Position numbers and translations under genes: made by a program
Notes under the pieces: generated by a model
The model's database searches: none
Seen by the model: the letters and a program-made list of their open reading frames with translations, nothing else
Told to the model about the DNA's origin: nothing
Part shown: piece by piece, positions 1 through 7,561 of the stretch
How the letters are laid out: the number at the start of each line of letters is the position of its first letter
Numbering within the stretch: position 1 is the first letter of the stretch
Assembly (NCBI GenBank): GCA_022545645.1
Contig: JACZQQ010000048.1
Span: 1-14,369, forward strand
Length of the DNA stretch: 14,369 nt
Source of the DNA: Acidobacteriota bacterium
Lineage (GTDB): Bacteria; Acidobacteriota; UBA6911; RPQK01; JADFOI01
Direction: 5' to 3'

Positions 1-65
1 TTTGCGTGCCACCCGGCTCATTGTGTGCTATTTTAGGGGGAAATCAACTCTTTGAGGAGGGCGCA

Positions 66-1046
66 ATGAGAGGCACGGTATCCAAGATTCTGGTCCTGGC
101 GGTTTTTATCAGCTTCATTCCCGGCTTGTTGGGTTTTCAGGACAGTGACACCTACAATGAAGAATACGATTTGTACGAGAAGGCCGAGGCGGAGAAAAAT
201 AGTAGTAAGCAAAAGGCTTTACTCCTGGAATTCGTGAAGACCTACAAGAAATCCGCGCTGGACCCGAACATCGCCTATCTCTATGCACAATTCTATCCAG
301 GTCTTCGACAGCAGGGTCAATGGCAACAGCTGGCCACCACAGCCGAGGACTTCTTGCGATACCGACCCGATGACACGTCATCCATTCAGGCTGCCACCCA
401 GGCTTACCAAAAACTGGGCAACCCTCGAAAGCTGGTGGACTTTGGCAGTAAGCTGTACGCCGACTCACCCAATGCCACCACTGCTTATTTCGTGGCCAAG
501 GCCTACCAGGCGTTGAACGACCAGGCCAATTTCCGGAAGTGGGGGCAGCGCGCCGCTCAATACGATCCCAACAATTTACCGATATTAGTCGATTTATCCA
601 GCTCTTACTGGGGTGGAAACGATCTCACCAAGGCTGTGGAGTATGCCAAGAAGGCGCTTGCGGCCGCCGACAAGCTCCAGAAGCCCGAGGGGCAGACGGA
701 TCAACAGTGGACAGCACAACTGAATCAGGTTCGTGGTTATTGTCACCGGGCTTTGGGCGAGCAGGCTTACGTGAGTAACCAGATGAGTACGGCCCGCAAA
801 GAGTTCGAAGCGGCGGCGCAACACGACATCACCAACGACTTCGCGCACTATCGCCTGGGTTTCATTTACTGGGGAGCAGGGAGGATAGATCAGGCAAACC
901 TATCTTTTGCCAAAGCAGTTGTGTTGAACGGGCCCAGTGCAAAGGATGCCAGAGATCAGCTCAACCAACTCTATCGGTCCACTCATGGCAACACCAGCGG
1001 AATTCCTAATCTGATCCAGAGGGCGAGAGAAGAAGTGGGGATGTAA
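66..1046 (+). CDS. Exported tetratricopeptide-repeat protein
   Basis: The 326-residue product opens with a signal-peptide-like segment: basic MRGTVSK, then a hydrophobic stretch to about residue 23 ending in LLGFQ. The mature part is helical and fits TPR-type repeats. The clearest repeat-like blocks are near residues 65-100 (QWQQLATTAEDFLRYRPDD), 165-200 (ALAAADK region preceded by NDLTKAVEYAKKA) and 245-290 (MSTARKEFEAAAQHD, then YRLGFIYWGAGRIDQANLSFAKAV). I chose ATG 66 because GAGGAGG lies 6 bases upstream and the signal peptide starts there; the reading frame stays open to position 6 but without a comparable site. The likely role is a periplasmic scaffold for protein-protein contacts; no catalytic motif is visible and the exact function is unknown. 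It is convergent with recA. Exported TPR proteins of this type are abundant in Acidobacteriota. Confidence 0.85.
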   Translation: MRGTVSKILVLAVFISFIPGLLGFQDSDTYNEEYDLYEKAEAEKNSSKQKALLLEFVKTYKKSALDPNIAYLYAQFYPGLRQQGQWQQLATTAEDFLRYRPDDTSSIQAATQAYQKLGNPRKLVDFGSKLYADSPNATTAYFVAKAYQALNDQANFRKWGQRAAQYDPNNLPILVDLSSSYWGGNDLTKAVEYAKKALAAADKLQKPEGQTDQQWTAQLNQVRGYCHRALGEQAYVSNQMSTARKEFEAAAQHDITNDFAHYRLGFIYWGAGRIDQANLSFAKAVVLNGPSAKDARDQLNQLYRSTHGNTSGIPNLIQRAREEVGM

Positions 1047-1051
1047 CTGAG

Positions 1052-1219
1052 AAATTCAAAACTGAAAATTCAAAACAAATTCAAAACCTAAAATACAAAA
1101 TACAAAACCTCACAACTGTCTGTTCTACAGACGGTTAGCCTGGGTTACCTGGCTTTTGGTGTTGGCAGACGGGTCCTTTAGATGAGTTTCAAGTTTTAAA
1201 TTTTGAATTTTGGAATTTC
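1052..1219. repeat. Inverted AT-rich tandem repeat (AATTCAAAA type) between convergent genes
   Basis: The left arm (1052-1109) holds four to five degenerate copies of a unit like AAATTCAAAAC, drifting into AAATACAAAA. The right arm (1186-1219) carries the same motif on the opposite strand (AAATTCCAAAATTCAAAA when read on the minus strand). A unique core of about 75 bp separates them. The left arm begins about 5 bases after the stop of the TPR gene, and the right arm begins at the TGA of recA. It is non-coding; its origin (repeat expansion or a small mobile element) is unknown. Confidence 0.7.
1114..1136. terminator. Candidate bidirectional terminator hairpin
   Basis: AACTGTCTGT (1114-1123) pairs with ACAGACGGTT (1127-1136) around a 3-base loop, giving a 10-bp stem with a single G-T pair. 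It lies in the gap between two convergent genes, where a shared terminator is expected. There is no true U-tract on the plus side; on the minus side a T-rich stretch (GTGAGGTTTTGTATTTTG) follows. The call is therefore tentative. Confidence 0.45.
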
Positions 1220-2258
1220 AGCCGGTCTTCCGGCTGTCAGTTTTTTGCACTTCCTGCAACGGCTTTGCACTTCCCAGGGCCACCTTCACCTTATGCTCGA
1301 TAGCGCCACTGATTTCGGGGTTTTCCCGCAGAAACACCTTACTATTCTCACGCCCCTGCCCTAATCGTTCCTGTCCGTAGGAAAACCACGAACCGCTTTT
1401 CTCGATAATTTCGTGCTCCACGCCCAAATCCAGCAGTTCCCCTTCTCGAGAAATCCCCTGGCCGAAGTTGATATCGAAGTGAGCCTCTCGGAAAGGCGGT
1501 GCCATTTTATTCTTGACGACCTTGGCTTTGGTGCGGTTGCCGATGTTTTGATCCCCTTCCTTAATGGAAGCAACTCGCCGGATTTCCAGACGAATAGAGG
1601 CGTAGAACTTCAGGGCTCGCCCACCCGTGGTTGTTTCCGGGTTGCCGAACATGACTCCGATTTTCTCTCGAATCTGATTGATAAAGATCAAACAAGTCTG
1701 CGACTTGGCCACGATAGCGGTCAGTTTCCGCAAGGCCTGGGACATGAGTCGGGCATGCAGTCCCATGTGGGAGTCTCCCATCTCCCCTTCCAATTCAGCA
1801 CGAGGGACCAAAGCGGCCACTGAATCAATGACGAGAATATCCACGGCCCCGCTGCGTATCAGCATTTCCGTGATCTCTAAGGCCTGCTCTCCACTGTCGG
1901 GCTGGGAAACCAGCAGCTCGTCAATATCGACGCCCAGGTTGCGGGCATATCCGGCATCCATCGCATGCTCGGCATCGATGAAGGCAGCGGTTCCACCCTC
2001 TTTTTGACACTCGGCAATGGCATGAAGGGCAACGGTGGTCTTTCCACTCGATTCCGGGCCGTAGACCTCGATCATCCGCCCGCGTGGGAACCCACCAATC
2101 CCCAGCGCCGCATCGATGGACAGGGAGCCCGTGGAGATCACCGGGACATTCAAGACGCTCTGGCTCCCCAACCTCATGATCGACCCCTTCCCAAATTGGC
2201 GTTCAATCTGGGTCAGGGCCATCTCGATGGCCCGCTTCTTGTTCTGATCTTCGCTCAT
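1218..2258 (-). CDS. recA: RecA recombinase
   Basis: This 346-residue protein forms ATP-dependent filaments on single-stranded DNA, catalyses homologous strand exchange, and in the SOS response promotes LexA self-cleavage. Visible hallmarks are Walker A GPESSGKT (67-74), the catalytic Glu in FIDAEHAMD (E97), Walker B ILVIDS (141-146), loop L1 in EGEMGDSHMG (157-166) and loop L2 from NQIREKIGVMFGNPETTTGG (194-213). The C-terminal domain follows and ends in a Lys/Arg-bearing tail (VQKTDSRKTG) rather than the acidic tail of E. coli RecA. The start is supported by AGAGGA about 7 bases upstream of ATG 2258. It is monocistronic as far as can be seen: no recX follows, and the downstream gene is convergent. 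Identification is essentially certain. Confidence 0.99.
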   Translation of the reverse strand: MSEDQNKKRAIEMALTQIERQFGKGSIMRLGSQSVLNVPVISTGSLSIDAALGIGGFPRGRMIEVYGPESSGKTTVALHAIAECQKEGGTAAFIDAEHAMDAGYARNLGVDIDELLVSQPDSGEQALEITEMLIRSGAVDILVIDSVAALVPRAELEGEMGDSHMGLHARLMSQALRKLTAIVAKSQTCLIFINQIREKIGVMFGNPETTTGGRALKFYASIRLEIRRVASIKEGDQNIGNRTKAKVVKNKMAPPFREAHFDINFGQGISREGELLDLGVEHEIIEKSGSWFSYGQERLGQGRENSKVFLRENPEISGAIEHKVKVALGSAKPLQEVQKTDSRKTG

Positions 2259-2318
2259 AATTGTTCCTCTTTCTCTTTTTAAGAACCTCTCCTGTTTGGC
2301 TGCTTTTCCCTATTTTAG

Positions 2319-2347
2319 AACATACCCCCTGACCATGATTTTCTCAA
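2319..2347 (-). promoter_or_regulatory. Candidate recA promoter
   Basis: Read on the minus strand, TTGAGA (2342-2347) and TATGTT (2319-2324) are separated by exactly 17 bases and lie about 60 bases upstream of the recA start. The -35 box matches 5 of 6 consensus bases; the -10 box matches only 4 of 6. A GTTC half-site overlaps the -10 box, but I see no convincing partner for a LexA operator, so SOS control is not demonstrated. Confidence 0.4.
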
Positions 2348-2400
2348 TCACTATAACGTCCGAAATGAAAAATCTACGAAAGAAGACTGCCAGTGGGCTG

Positions 2401-2457
2401 GAGAATTTGGGGACAGGCCCAAGAATTCTCCGAATTCGGGATCTGCCCCCAATTCTC
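2401..2457 (+). repeat. Hairpin (REP-like) element, copy A, upstream of rpmB
   Basis: This is a 57-bp imperfect palindrome. Outer arms GAGAATTTGGGG and CCCCCAATTCTC pair, followed inward by CAG/CTG, CCC/GGG and GAATTC/GAATTC around a 3-base loop at 2429-2431. A clearly related copy, inverted, is at 2732-2787; the asymmetric core (CCCAAGAATTCTCC, then GAATTCGGG) is shared. Palindromic units with GGGGACTGTCCC-type arms resemble REP sequences mobilised by RAYT (IS200-like Y1) transposases; no such transposase gene is in this window. Confidence 0.8.
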
Positions 2458-2472
2458 TCCGAGCCAACCTGG

Positions 2473-2502
2473 TTGACACCGGAAGAGGAAGAATGTTTTA
2501 AT
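2473..2502 (+). promoter_or_regulatory. Promoter of rpmB
   Basis: A perfect -35 box TTGACA (2473-2478) and a near-consensus -10 box TTTAAT (2497-2502) are separated by 18 bases. Transcription would begin near 2509, giving a leader of about 25 bases that contains AGGGAG (2523-2528), the Shine-Dalgarno site of rpmB. It lies between hairpin copy A and the gene. Confidence 0.7.
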
Positions 2503-2533
2503 CGCTTTTCTCAGAAGGATATAGGGAGAAAAC

Positions 2534-2731
2534 ATGTCTAAGGTTTGTGAGATCTGTGGGAAGGGACCCCGCTTCGGCAATAACATCTCACATGCTCATA
2601 ATGTGACCAAACGTCGCTGGAATCCGAATTTGCAGCGTGTACGAGCGGTAGTCGATGGGACCATCCGCCGCATCCGTGTTTGTACTCAGTGCTTGAAGTC
2701 TGGAAAGGTCCAGAAACCCTCCATAGCGTAG
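2534..2731 (+). CDS. rpmB: 50S ribosomal protein L28 (bL28), zinc-binding type
   Basis: The 65-residue product matches bL28: the N-terminal VCEICGKGPRFGNNISHAHNV, the basic RRWNPNLQ segment, and IRRIRVCTQCLKSGKV near the end. Two CxxC pairs (C5/C8 and C50/C53) make this the zinc-ribbon (C+) form; bacteria with C- paralogues lose these cysteines. AGGGAG lies 5 bases before the ATG. bL28 is part of the large ribosomal subunit near the exit-site region. It is often next to rpmG in other genomes, but here it stands alone on the plus strand between recA and rel, both on the minus strand. It has its own promoter and is flanked by inverted hairpin elements. Confidence 0.97.
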   Translation: MSKVCEICGKGPRFGNNISHAHNVTKRRWNPNLQRVRAVVDGTIRRIRVCTQCLKSGKVQKPSIA

Positions 2732-2787
2732 AAAATTTAAGGACAGTCCCCGAATTCTGGGAGAATTCTTGGGACAGTCCCCAATTT
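2732..2787 (-). repeat. Hairpin (REP-like) element, copy B, filling the rpmB-rel gap
   Basis: The element starts on the base after the rpmB stop codon and ends one base before the rel stop codon. Read on the minus strand it has arms AAATTGGGGACTGTCCC and GGGGACTGTCCTTAAATTT around inner AGAATTCT/AGAATTC blocks and a short C-rich loop. It is the inverted relative of copy A at 2401-2457. Because rpmB and rel converge here, the hairpin could also act as a two-way transcription terminator; this is inference, as neither side has a long U-tract. Confidence 0.8.
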
Positions 2788-2788
2788 A

Positions 2789-4969
2789 CTATCCCCTTCT
2801 TCTTTCTTTAGCCCGGGTGGTGGCTCGCTCCACTTCACGCACTCCCTCGATGGCTTTTAAGCAATCCATGATTTCCTCGAGATGGTGGATATCGCTAATC
2901 TCAACGGTCATATCGATCACTCCGTAGCGATCGTCGACGGTCTGTGCGTTCACGTTCACAATGTTGGTGTCGATTTGGGAGACGGCCGAAGTGACATCCG
3001 CCAAAATTCCGGTCCGGTCTTCGGTAGAAATAAGCAGGCGGACGGGATAGATACCTTTTTTCCCATCCTCGGTCCACTTCACCTGGACTTTCCACTCCGG
3101 GTTTAAGAGCAATTTTTCAACGCTGGGACAGTCCACCGAATGGACTGAGATCCCTCGGCCGGTGGTGATGTAACCGATAATTTCCTCACCCCGAATCGGG
3201 TTACAACACTGGGCTCGATAGACCAGCAGATCATCGTAGCCGTTGACCTGAATGGCGGTATCCGAGCGTCGGAGAACCTTGTTGACCATCTGGGTCACCC
3301 TCGAGGTTCCGCTCTCTTCGCCTTCCTGTTCCTCGACCCTACCGGGCTCCAGTTTCTTCAAAACCTGGCGAGGAGAGATTTTTCCAAATCCAATGCGCGC
3401 AAACAGATCTTCCATTTGGGAAACATTAAAATCGGGAAGCATCGATTCCAGCTTGTCCTTATAACTCTTGAGGTTCAACTTGTAGCTGCGAGCATTTGTC
3501 TCCAGCAATTTCCTCCCCAACTCGATGGCCTCTTCCTTCTGCTTCACATTGATCCAGCGTCGGATCGCGCTTCGGGCCCGTGAACTCTTGACGTAATTCA
3601 ACCAGTCTCTGCTGGGATGAGCCTCACTGGAGGTGAGAATCTCTACAATGTCTCCATTACTGACCCTGTATTTCAAGGGGACGATTCGGCCGTTGACCCG
3701 GGCACCCACACTCTTATTTCCCACTTCGGTGTGGATGGCATAGGCAAAATCAACCGGTGTAGAACCACGGGGAAGAGTGATCACCTCTCCTTTTGGGGTG
3801 AGGGGATAAACCTCCTCCGGGTACAGATCAATCTTGAGGTTGCTCAAGAATTGATGGGGGTCCTTGACTTCGTGTTGCCATTCCAAAAGTTGCCTCAACC
3901 ACTGAAAGCGCTTGTCATCCTTATCCTCCTCCAGCTTTCCCTCCTTGTATTTCCAGTGGGCCGCGATCCCCTTTTCAGCAACCTGGTTCATCTCGTGAGT
4001 GCGGATTTGCAGTTCGAAGGGGTGTCCATCGTGCCCAATGACGGTGGTGTGAAGAGATTGGTACCGGTTGGAAAGAGGACTGGCGATGAAGTCCTTAATT
4101 CTACGCGGAATCGGGTTCCACATGTTATTCACAATACCCAACACGGTATAGCAATCATGAACCGTGTTCACCAGAACCCGAATGGCATTGAAGTCATAGA
4201 CCTGGTCAATGCTTATTTTCTGACGTTTCATCTTCTGGTAGGTGCTGTAGATCCCTTTGATACGACTCTTCATTTCGGCTTCAATGTTCTGCTCTCGGAA
4301 GCGCTCCTGCATGACCTTCATCACCTCTTGGCTGAACTCCTGGCTATTCGCCCTCCTTTTTTCCACCTGAGCAGAAATGTTCTGAAAGGCGCCCGGTTCC
4401 AGGTACTGAAAGGCCAAATCCTCCAACTCACCCCGAAGTTTAGCCATTCCCAGGCGGTGGGCGATGGGCACGTAGATATCCAGCGTTTCCTGGGCAATCA
4501 TTTTTCTCTTGTCCGCAGGAAGGTATTGTAAGGTGTTCAGGTTATGAAGACGATCGGCTAACTTCACCAAAATCACCCGGATATCATCCACCATAGCCAG
4601 GAGCAGTTTACGGAAATTCTCGGCTTGTTTTTCCTGACGTGAAGCGAATTGGATCTGGCTGATTTTGGTAACACCATCCACCAGATGGGCGATGTCTTCG
4701 CCGAAGTATTCTCTTATGGTATCGAGGCTGGTCAGGGTATCCTCGACCACATCGTGAAGGAGCCCCACGCTCACACACGCCACATCGAGCTTCATCTCAG
4801 CCAGAATATGAGCCACCTTTAAGGGGTGGGAGAGGTAGGGTTCCCCGGAGAGTCGAACTTGTCCCTTGTGCTCACGGGCAGAAAAGACATAGGCCTTCCT
4901 GAGGAGTTCCAGATCTGCCTCAGGATGATATCTTTGAACCTGTTCCTCCAGGTCCTCGAAACGAATCAT
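2789..4969 (-). CDS. rel: Bifunctional (p)ppGpp synthetase/hydrolase, RelA/SpoT family (Rel)
   Basis: The 726-residue protein has the full-length Rel layout and controls the stringent-response alarmone (p)ppGpp. The N-terminal HD hydrolase keeps H48, H72-D73 (LLHDVVEDT, with E76-D77) and D139 (ADRLHN), so hydrolysis should be active. The synthetase domain spans about 230-345: RIKGIYSTYQKMKRQK, YDFNAIRVLV, and the catalytic Glu in FELQIRT (E319). It is followed by TGS (about 383-446, VYPLTPKGEVITLPRGSTPVDFAYAIHT), a helical linker, the Cys-containing zinc-finger/RIS region (CCNPIRG at 588-594, C614), and a C-terminal ACT domain (about 640-715). Both centres being intact argues for a single bifunctional Rel rather than a RelA/SpoT pair. 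Only a weak Shine-Dalgarno-like AAGG precedes ATG 4969. It is convergent with rpmB, and the TonB operon upstream has its own terminator. Confidence 0.97.
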   Translation of the reverse strand: MIRFEDLEEQVQRYHPEADLELLRKAYVFSAREHKGQVRLSGEPYLSHPLKVAHILAEMKLDVACVSVGLLHDVVEDTLTSLDTIREYFGEDIAHLVDGVTKISQIQFASRQEKQAENFRKLLLAMVDDIRVILVKLADRLHNLNTLQYLPADKRKMIAQETLDIYVPIAHRLGMAKLRGELEDLAFQYLEPGAFQNISAQVEKRRANSQEFSQEVMKVMQERFREQNIEAEMKSRIKGIYSTYQKMKRQKISIDQVYDFNAIRVLVNTVHDCYTVLGIVNNMWNPIPRRIKDFIASPLSNRYQSLHTTVIGHDGHPFELQIRTHEMNQVAEKGIAAHWKYKEGKLEEDKDDKRFQWLRQLLEWQHEVKDPHQFLSNLKIDLYPEEVYPLTPKGEVITLPRGSTPVDFAYAIHTEVGNKSVGARVNGRIVPLKYRVSNGDIVEILTSSEAHPSRDWLNYVKSSRARSAIRRWINVKQKEEAIELGRKLLETNARSYKLNLKSYKDKLESMLPDFNVSQMEDLFARIGFGKISPRQVLKKLEPGRVEEQEGEESGTSRVTQMVNKVLRRSDTAIQVNGYDDLLVYRAQCCNPIRGEEIIGYITTGRGISVHSVDCPSVEKLLLNPEWKVQVKWTEDGKKGIYPVRLLISTEDRTGILADVTSAVSQIDTNIVNVNAQTVDDRYGVIDMTVEISDIHHLEEIMDCLKAIEGVREVERATTRAKERRRG

Positions 4970-5071
4970 AACGGCCTTGACCTATTTTACCACCTCAGTA
5001 GCCCGGGTTATGCATAGGTTCTCGTCACGAAGCGACGAAAGCGCCGATCTGACAAGGCGCGGCTTGGACAG

Positions 5072-5100
5072 AAAAAAAGGAGAGGGGTCGCTCCCTCTCC
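5072..5100 (-). terminator. Intrinsic terminator of the tonB-exb operon
   Basis: Read on the minus strand, GGAGAGGG (5093-5100) pairs with CCCCTCTCC (5079-5087) across a short loop, followed immediately by seven T residues (5072-5078). It lies about 30 bases after the stop codon of the TPR lipoprotein gene. This is a textbook Rho-independent terminator and ends the five-gene operon before rel. Confidence 0.92.
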
Positions 5101-5130
5101 TCAAAATCTCCAGCGATGCTGATGGGTGAG

Positions 5131-5937
5131 CTACTCTTCTTCCCCTGCCAACAGCCGACGACGATCTTCTGCTTCCGCGTCCTGCTGTTCACGCTTGAGC
5201 TCCAGTGCCTGTAAAGCGAGCTTATCAGCTTCTCGCTCCCAAGTTCTCTTTTCTTCCTCCTCCGCTGTGAGCTTGGCCTTTTCGCGGTAAAGCAGATTCA
5301 GGTACTGCATGGCATCCACATACTCTGGATCGATCTCCAATGCCTCCTTTAGAGAGGCTATGCCCTCATCCACAAGCTGATTGATTTCTGCGCGTCTCTC
5401 CTCACTGAGAAACTCGACGCTCTCACCGGTCATCCCCGTCTCATCGTAGGCCAGTTGCCAATCGATGGTGGCAATCCCATACATCGGCACTGGATTGTCC
5501 GGTTCCAATTCCAGACGCTTGCGGTACCACTCCTTGGCCATGTCGTAATCGCCCATTCCACTGTAAAGACCGGCCAGGTTGGCCATGGCGGTAGTCTGAT
5601 CCACTGGATCGGTAGCTTTCTCGATCACCTTTTCAAAAGTCGTGATCGCATTTCGAGCCCGATCCATATTCTCGGGGCTGGTCCCCTGGGGAATGTATTG
5701 GGCACGGTAGGCTATGGCCAGATAGAGATAGCTTCGGACTAGATCAGGATCCTTTTCAATGGATTCCTGGAAGTGCTCAATCGCCTCATCGTATTTTTTA
5801 CTGGTGTAAGCAGCCACTCCCTGGTTGAGCTCATTACGGGCACTCAAACTGTCGAGCCAGCCACAACTCGAGGCCGTCACAACCAACATCAGCATTGCCG
5901 CAAAGAGAGATTTCCTACTCGGAACAGTCGTTCCCAT
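5131..5937 (-). CDS. TPR lipoprotein, last gene of the TonB operon
   Basis: With the start at ATG 5937 the product has 268 residues. It has a basic N-terminus (MGTTVPSRKS), a hydrophobic segment, and a lipobox-like TASSC with the modified Cys at residue 25, so it is probably a lipoprotein facing the periplasm. TPR-like units follow: ELNQGVAAYTSKKYDEAIEHFQESIEKDPD (about 36-65), MANLAGLYSGMGDYDMAKEWYRKRLELEPDN (about 117-150) and IASLKEALEIDPEYVDAMQYL (about 190-215). The C-terminus is highly charged (Glu/Arg/Lys-rich) and probably a coiled coil. GGAGG lies 5 bases before this ATG. A GTG at 5979, also preceded by GGAGG, would add 14 residues and overlap exbD by 8 bases; I prefer the ATG because it gives a standard signal peptide. 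A scaffold role for the Ton complex is inferred from position only. Confidence 0.85.
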   Translation of the reverse strand: MGTTVPSRKSLFAAMLMLVVTASSCGWLDSLSARNELNQGVAAYTSKKYDEAIEHFQESIEKDPDLVRSYLYLAIAYRAQYIPQGTSPENMDRARNAITTFEKVIEKATDPVDQTTAMANLAGLYSGMGDYDMAKEWYRKRLELEPDNPVPMYGIATIDWQLAYDETGMTGESVEFLSEERRAEINQLVDEGIASLKEALEIDPEYVDAMQYLNLLYREKAKLTAEEEEKRTWEREADKLALQALELKREQQDAEAEDRRRLLAGEEE

Positions 5938-5971
5938 TCTTGCCTCCAACCCTGGATCTTCCGGTCGTCTG

Positions 5972-6400
5972 TTATCCACCCGGACTGTCCTCCGGTGTCA
6001 AGAGCCCGATATCTCCCACCCCGGCTCCCTTGGCGATGTCGATCACCTTGACGACATCATCAAAAGCAAGATCCACATCCCCCAGGATGAACATATTCTT
6101 GTTGGCGCGGGCGCTGTAGATATCAAAGAGTCTGGTCCCCAATTGGTCAAAGGTGACGGCTTCCTGATTAATACGATAAGCGCCCTGTCGATCAATGGAA
6201 ACCACGATGGCATCCGACTTAATGATCAAATCTTGGGGAAGCTCATCGGGAAGTTTCTGGGGAACGCGAGCCTGCAGATCATACTGAATCATGGGCTGAA
6301 TGACCATGAAGATGATGAGCAGCACCAGGAGAATGTCGATAAATGGTGTGATGTTGATCTCGGAGTTGGGCCCCTTGCCGGAGCCTCCGCCCATTCCCAT
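5972..6400 (-). CDS. exbD: ExbD/TolR biopolymer-transport protein (second copy)
   Basis: This 142-residue protein has the ExbD layout: a short Gly-rich cytoplasmic N-terminus, one transmembrane helix (about 19-38, TPFIDILLVLLIIFMVIQP) with the proton-relay Asp at D22, and a periplasmic domain ending in IAKGAGVGDIGLLTPE. ExbD works with ExbB as a proton channel that energises TonB. GGAGG lies about 6 bases before ATG 6400; codon 3 is also Met. It follows the first exbD by only 3 bases, which indicates translational coupling. The two ExbDs differ in the linker and periplasmic part (this one has DLQARVPQKLPDELPQDLI), so they are diverged paralogues rather than a recent duplication. Confidence 0.95.
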   Translation of the reverse strand: MGMGGGSGKGPNSEINITPFIDILLVLLIIFMVIQPMIQYDLQARVPQKLPDELPQDLIIKSDAIVVSIDRQGAYRINQEAVTFDQLGTRLFDIYSARANKNMFILGDVDLAFDDVVKVIDIAKGAGVGDIGLLTPEDSPGG

Positions 6401-6403
6401 ATG

Positions 6404-6832
6404 TTACCTCCCCGGGTTCTCTTGCCGATCAACCATCAAACCGATTTGTTCCACTCCCGCTTCACGGGCCTTGGACACAAGATCCACGACGGTGCCATAG
6501 AGCACAGCCACGTCGGCCTTGATAAAGAGCGGTAACTCGGGTTTTATAGCAATGCGCTCGACAATCCTTTCCACAATCTGGTTGGGACCGACGGGTTTAC
6601 GATTGATGTAGATGTCTCCCTGGCGTGTAATGGTGACCATGGTTGCATCCTCGTCATCCACCAGGGGTTCCTCCTGGGCATTTCTGGCCCTGGGCTTGTT
6701 GACAAAGATTCCTTGTTGCAACAGCGGAACGGTGATCATGAAAATGATCAGCAGCACCAACATCACATCGCACATGGGAGTGACGTTGATCTCTGAGGTG
6801 ACTGCTGAACCGCCTCTGCGCCTAGTCTCCAT
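6404..6832 (-). CDS. exbD: ExbD/TolR biopolymer-transport protein (first copy)
   Basis: This 142-residue protein has a basic cytoplasmic N-terminus (METRRRGG), the conserved SEINVTPMCDVMLVLLIIFM segment with the membrane Asp at D22, and a periplasmic domain with DGDIYINRKPVG-like and VSKAREAGVEQIGLMVD motifs typical of ExbD/TolR. The start overlaps the end of exbB by 11 bases and has GGAGAG upstream, so translation is probably coupled. Together with ExbB and the second ExbD it would form the proton-driven stator for TonB. The presence of two different ExbDs suggests that a mixed dimer sits in the ExbB pentamer; this is inference. A TolR function cannot be excluded from sequence alone. Confidence 0.95.
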   Translation of the reverse strand: METRRRGGSAVTSEINVTPMCDVMLVLLIIFMITVPLLQQGIFVNKPRARNAQEEPLVDDEDATMVTITRQGDIYINRKPVGPNQIVERIVERIAIKPELPLFIKADVAVLYGTVVDLVSKAREAGVEQIGLMVDRQENPGR

Positions 6833-7499
6833 GCTTATCGGCTCTCCGCTTCAGGAAATAATCGATCAACTCGGAAGAAGAGTTGTCCATCTCCACGATA
6901 AAAGATTCCATTTTCCCAGTGAAGTAGTTGTACATCCACACTGCCGGAATGGCCACAAATAGTCCGAAAGCGGTAGCTACCAGTGCCTCAGCGATACCTG
7001 GTGCCACAGCGGCCAGTCCAACGCTTTCCCCTGTGGCCATGCCCAGAAAGGCGTTAATGATACCGACCGTCGTACCCAGCAGTCCCACAAAGGGGGCAGT
7101 GGCACCGATGGTCGCCAACCCTCCCAGACCTCTCTTTAACTCCTCGATCCCAATGGCAGTCGCCCGCTGAAGCGCTCGTCGTGAGGCTTCTACAATCTCG
7201 CCAGGGATGGCACTGGAACCCTCGTGGGCTTGAAACTCCTGAAGACCGGCAACCACGACCTTGGCCAAGTGACTCTTTTCATGCTGCTCGGCCAGCTCAA
7301 TGGCCTCACGAATGTTTCCCGTTTTCAAAGCTTCCGAAACAGCAGGAGCAAACTCCCGCGACTGCTTGCGGGCCGCATAAAACTTGAGATAGCGCTCAAT
7401 CATCACTGAAATGGACCAGACCGACATGATCCCCAGGACAAAAACTATAGCTTTCGCCAGAAATCCCATCTGGTCCCACATTTCCATAAACCCACTCAT
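6822..7499 (-). CDS. exbB: ExbB/TolQ/MotA-family proton channel protein
   Basis: This 225-residue inner-membrane protein has three predicted helices: 13-34, about 127-152 (GGLATIGATAPFVGLLGTTVGIINAF) and about 165-192 (APGIAEALVATAFGLFVAIPAV). The family signatures TAPFVGLLGTTVGI and GIAEALVATAFGL are intact, including the conserved Glu of the third helix (E171). It forms the pentameric proton channel with ExbD that powers TonB. GGGAGG lies 8 bases before ATG 7499. It is 62 bases downstream of tonB and overlaps the first exbD, which places it in the same operon. Assignment to the Ton rather than the Tol system rests on the adjacent tonB and the absence of tolA, tolB or pal. Confidence 0.95.
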   Translation of the reverse strand: MSGFMEMWDQMGFLAKAIVFVLGIMSVWSISVMIERYLKFYAARKQSREFAPAVSEALKTGNIREAIELAEQHEKSHLAKVVVAGLQEFQAHEGSSAIPGEIVEASRRALQRATAIGIEELKRGLGGLATIGATAPFVGLLGTTVGIINAFLGMATGESVGLAAVAPGIAEALVATAFGLFVAIPAVWMYNYFTGKMESFIVEMDNSSSELIDYFLKRRADKHGD

Positions 7500-7561
7500 A
7501 TGTAATACCTCCCTGAAAAAGTTACGATCATCTTACGAATCCACAACACAAAGTCAAATAC

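Noticed and set aside
2296..2541. An 81-codon plus-strand reading frame before rpmB
   Set aside because: It runs through hairpin copy A and the rpmB promoter, overlaps the rpmB start, has no ribosome-binding site, and the peptide shows no recognisable domain.
3125..3134. GGGACAGTCC inside rel, similar to the arms of the hairpin element
   Set aside because: It encodes the conserved SVDCPSV segment and lacks the rest of the element, so it is a chance match.
3617..4531. A 304-codon plus-strand reading frame inside rel
   Set aside because: It is antisense to the conserved Rel synthetase and TGS domains; its length follows from the codon bias of rel, and the peptide resembles no family.
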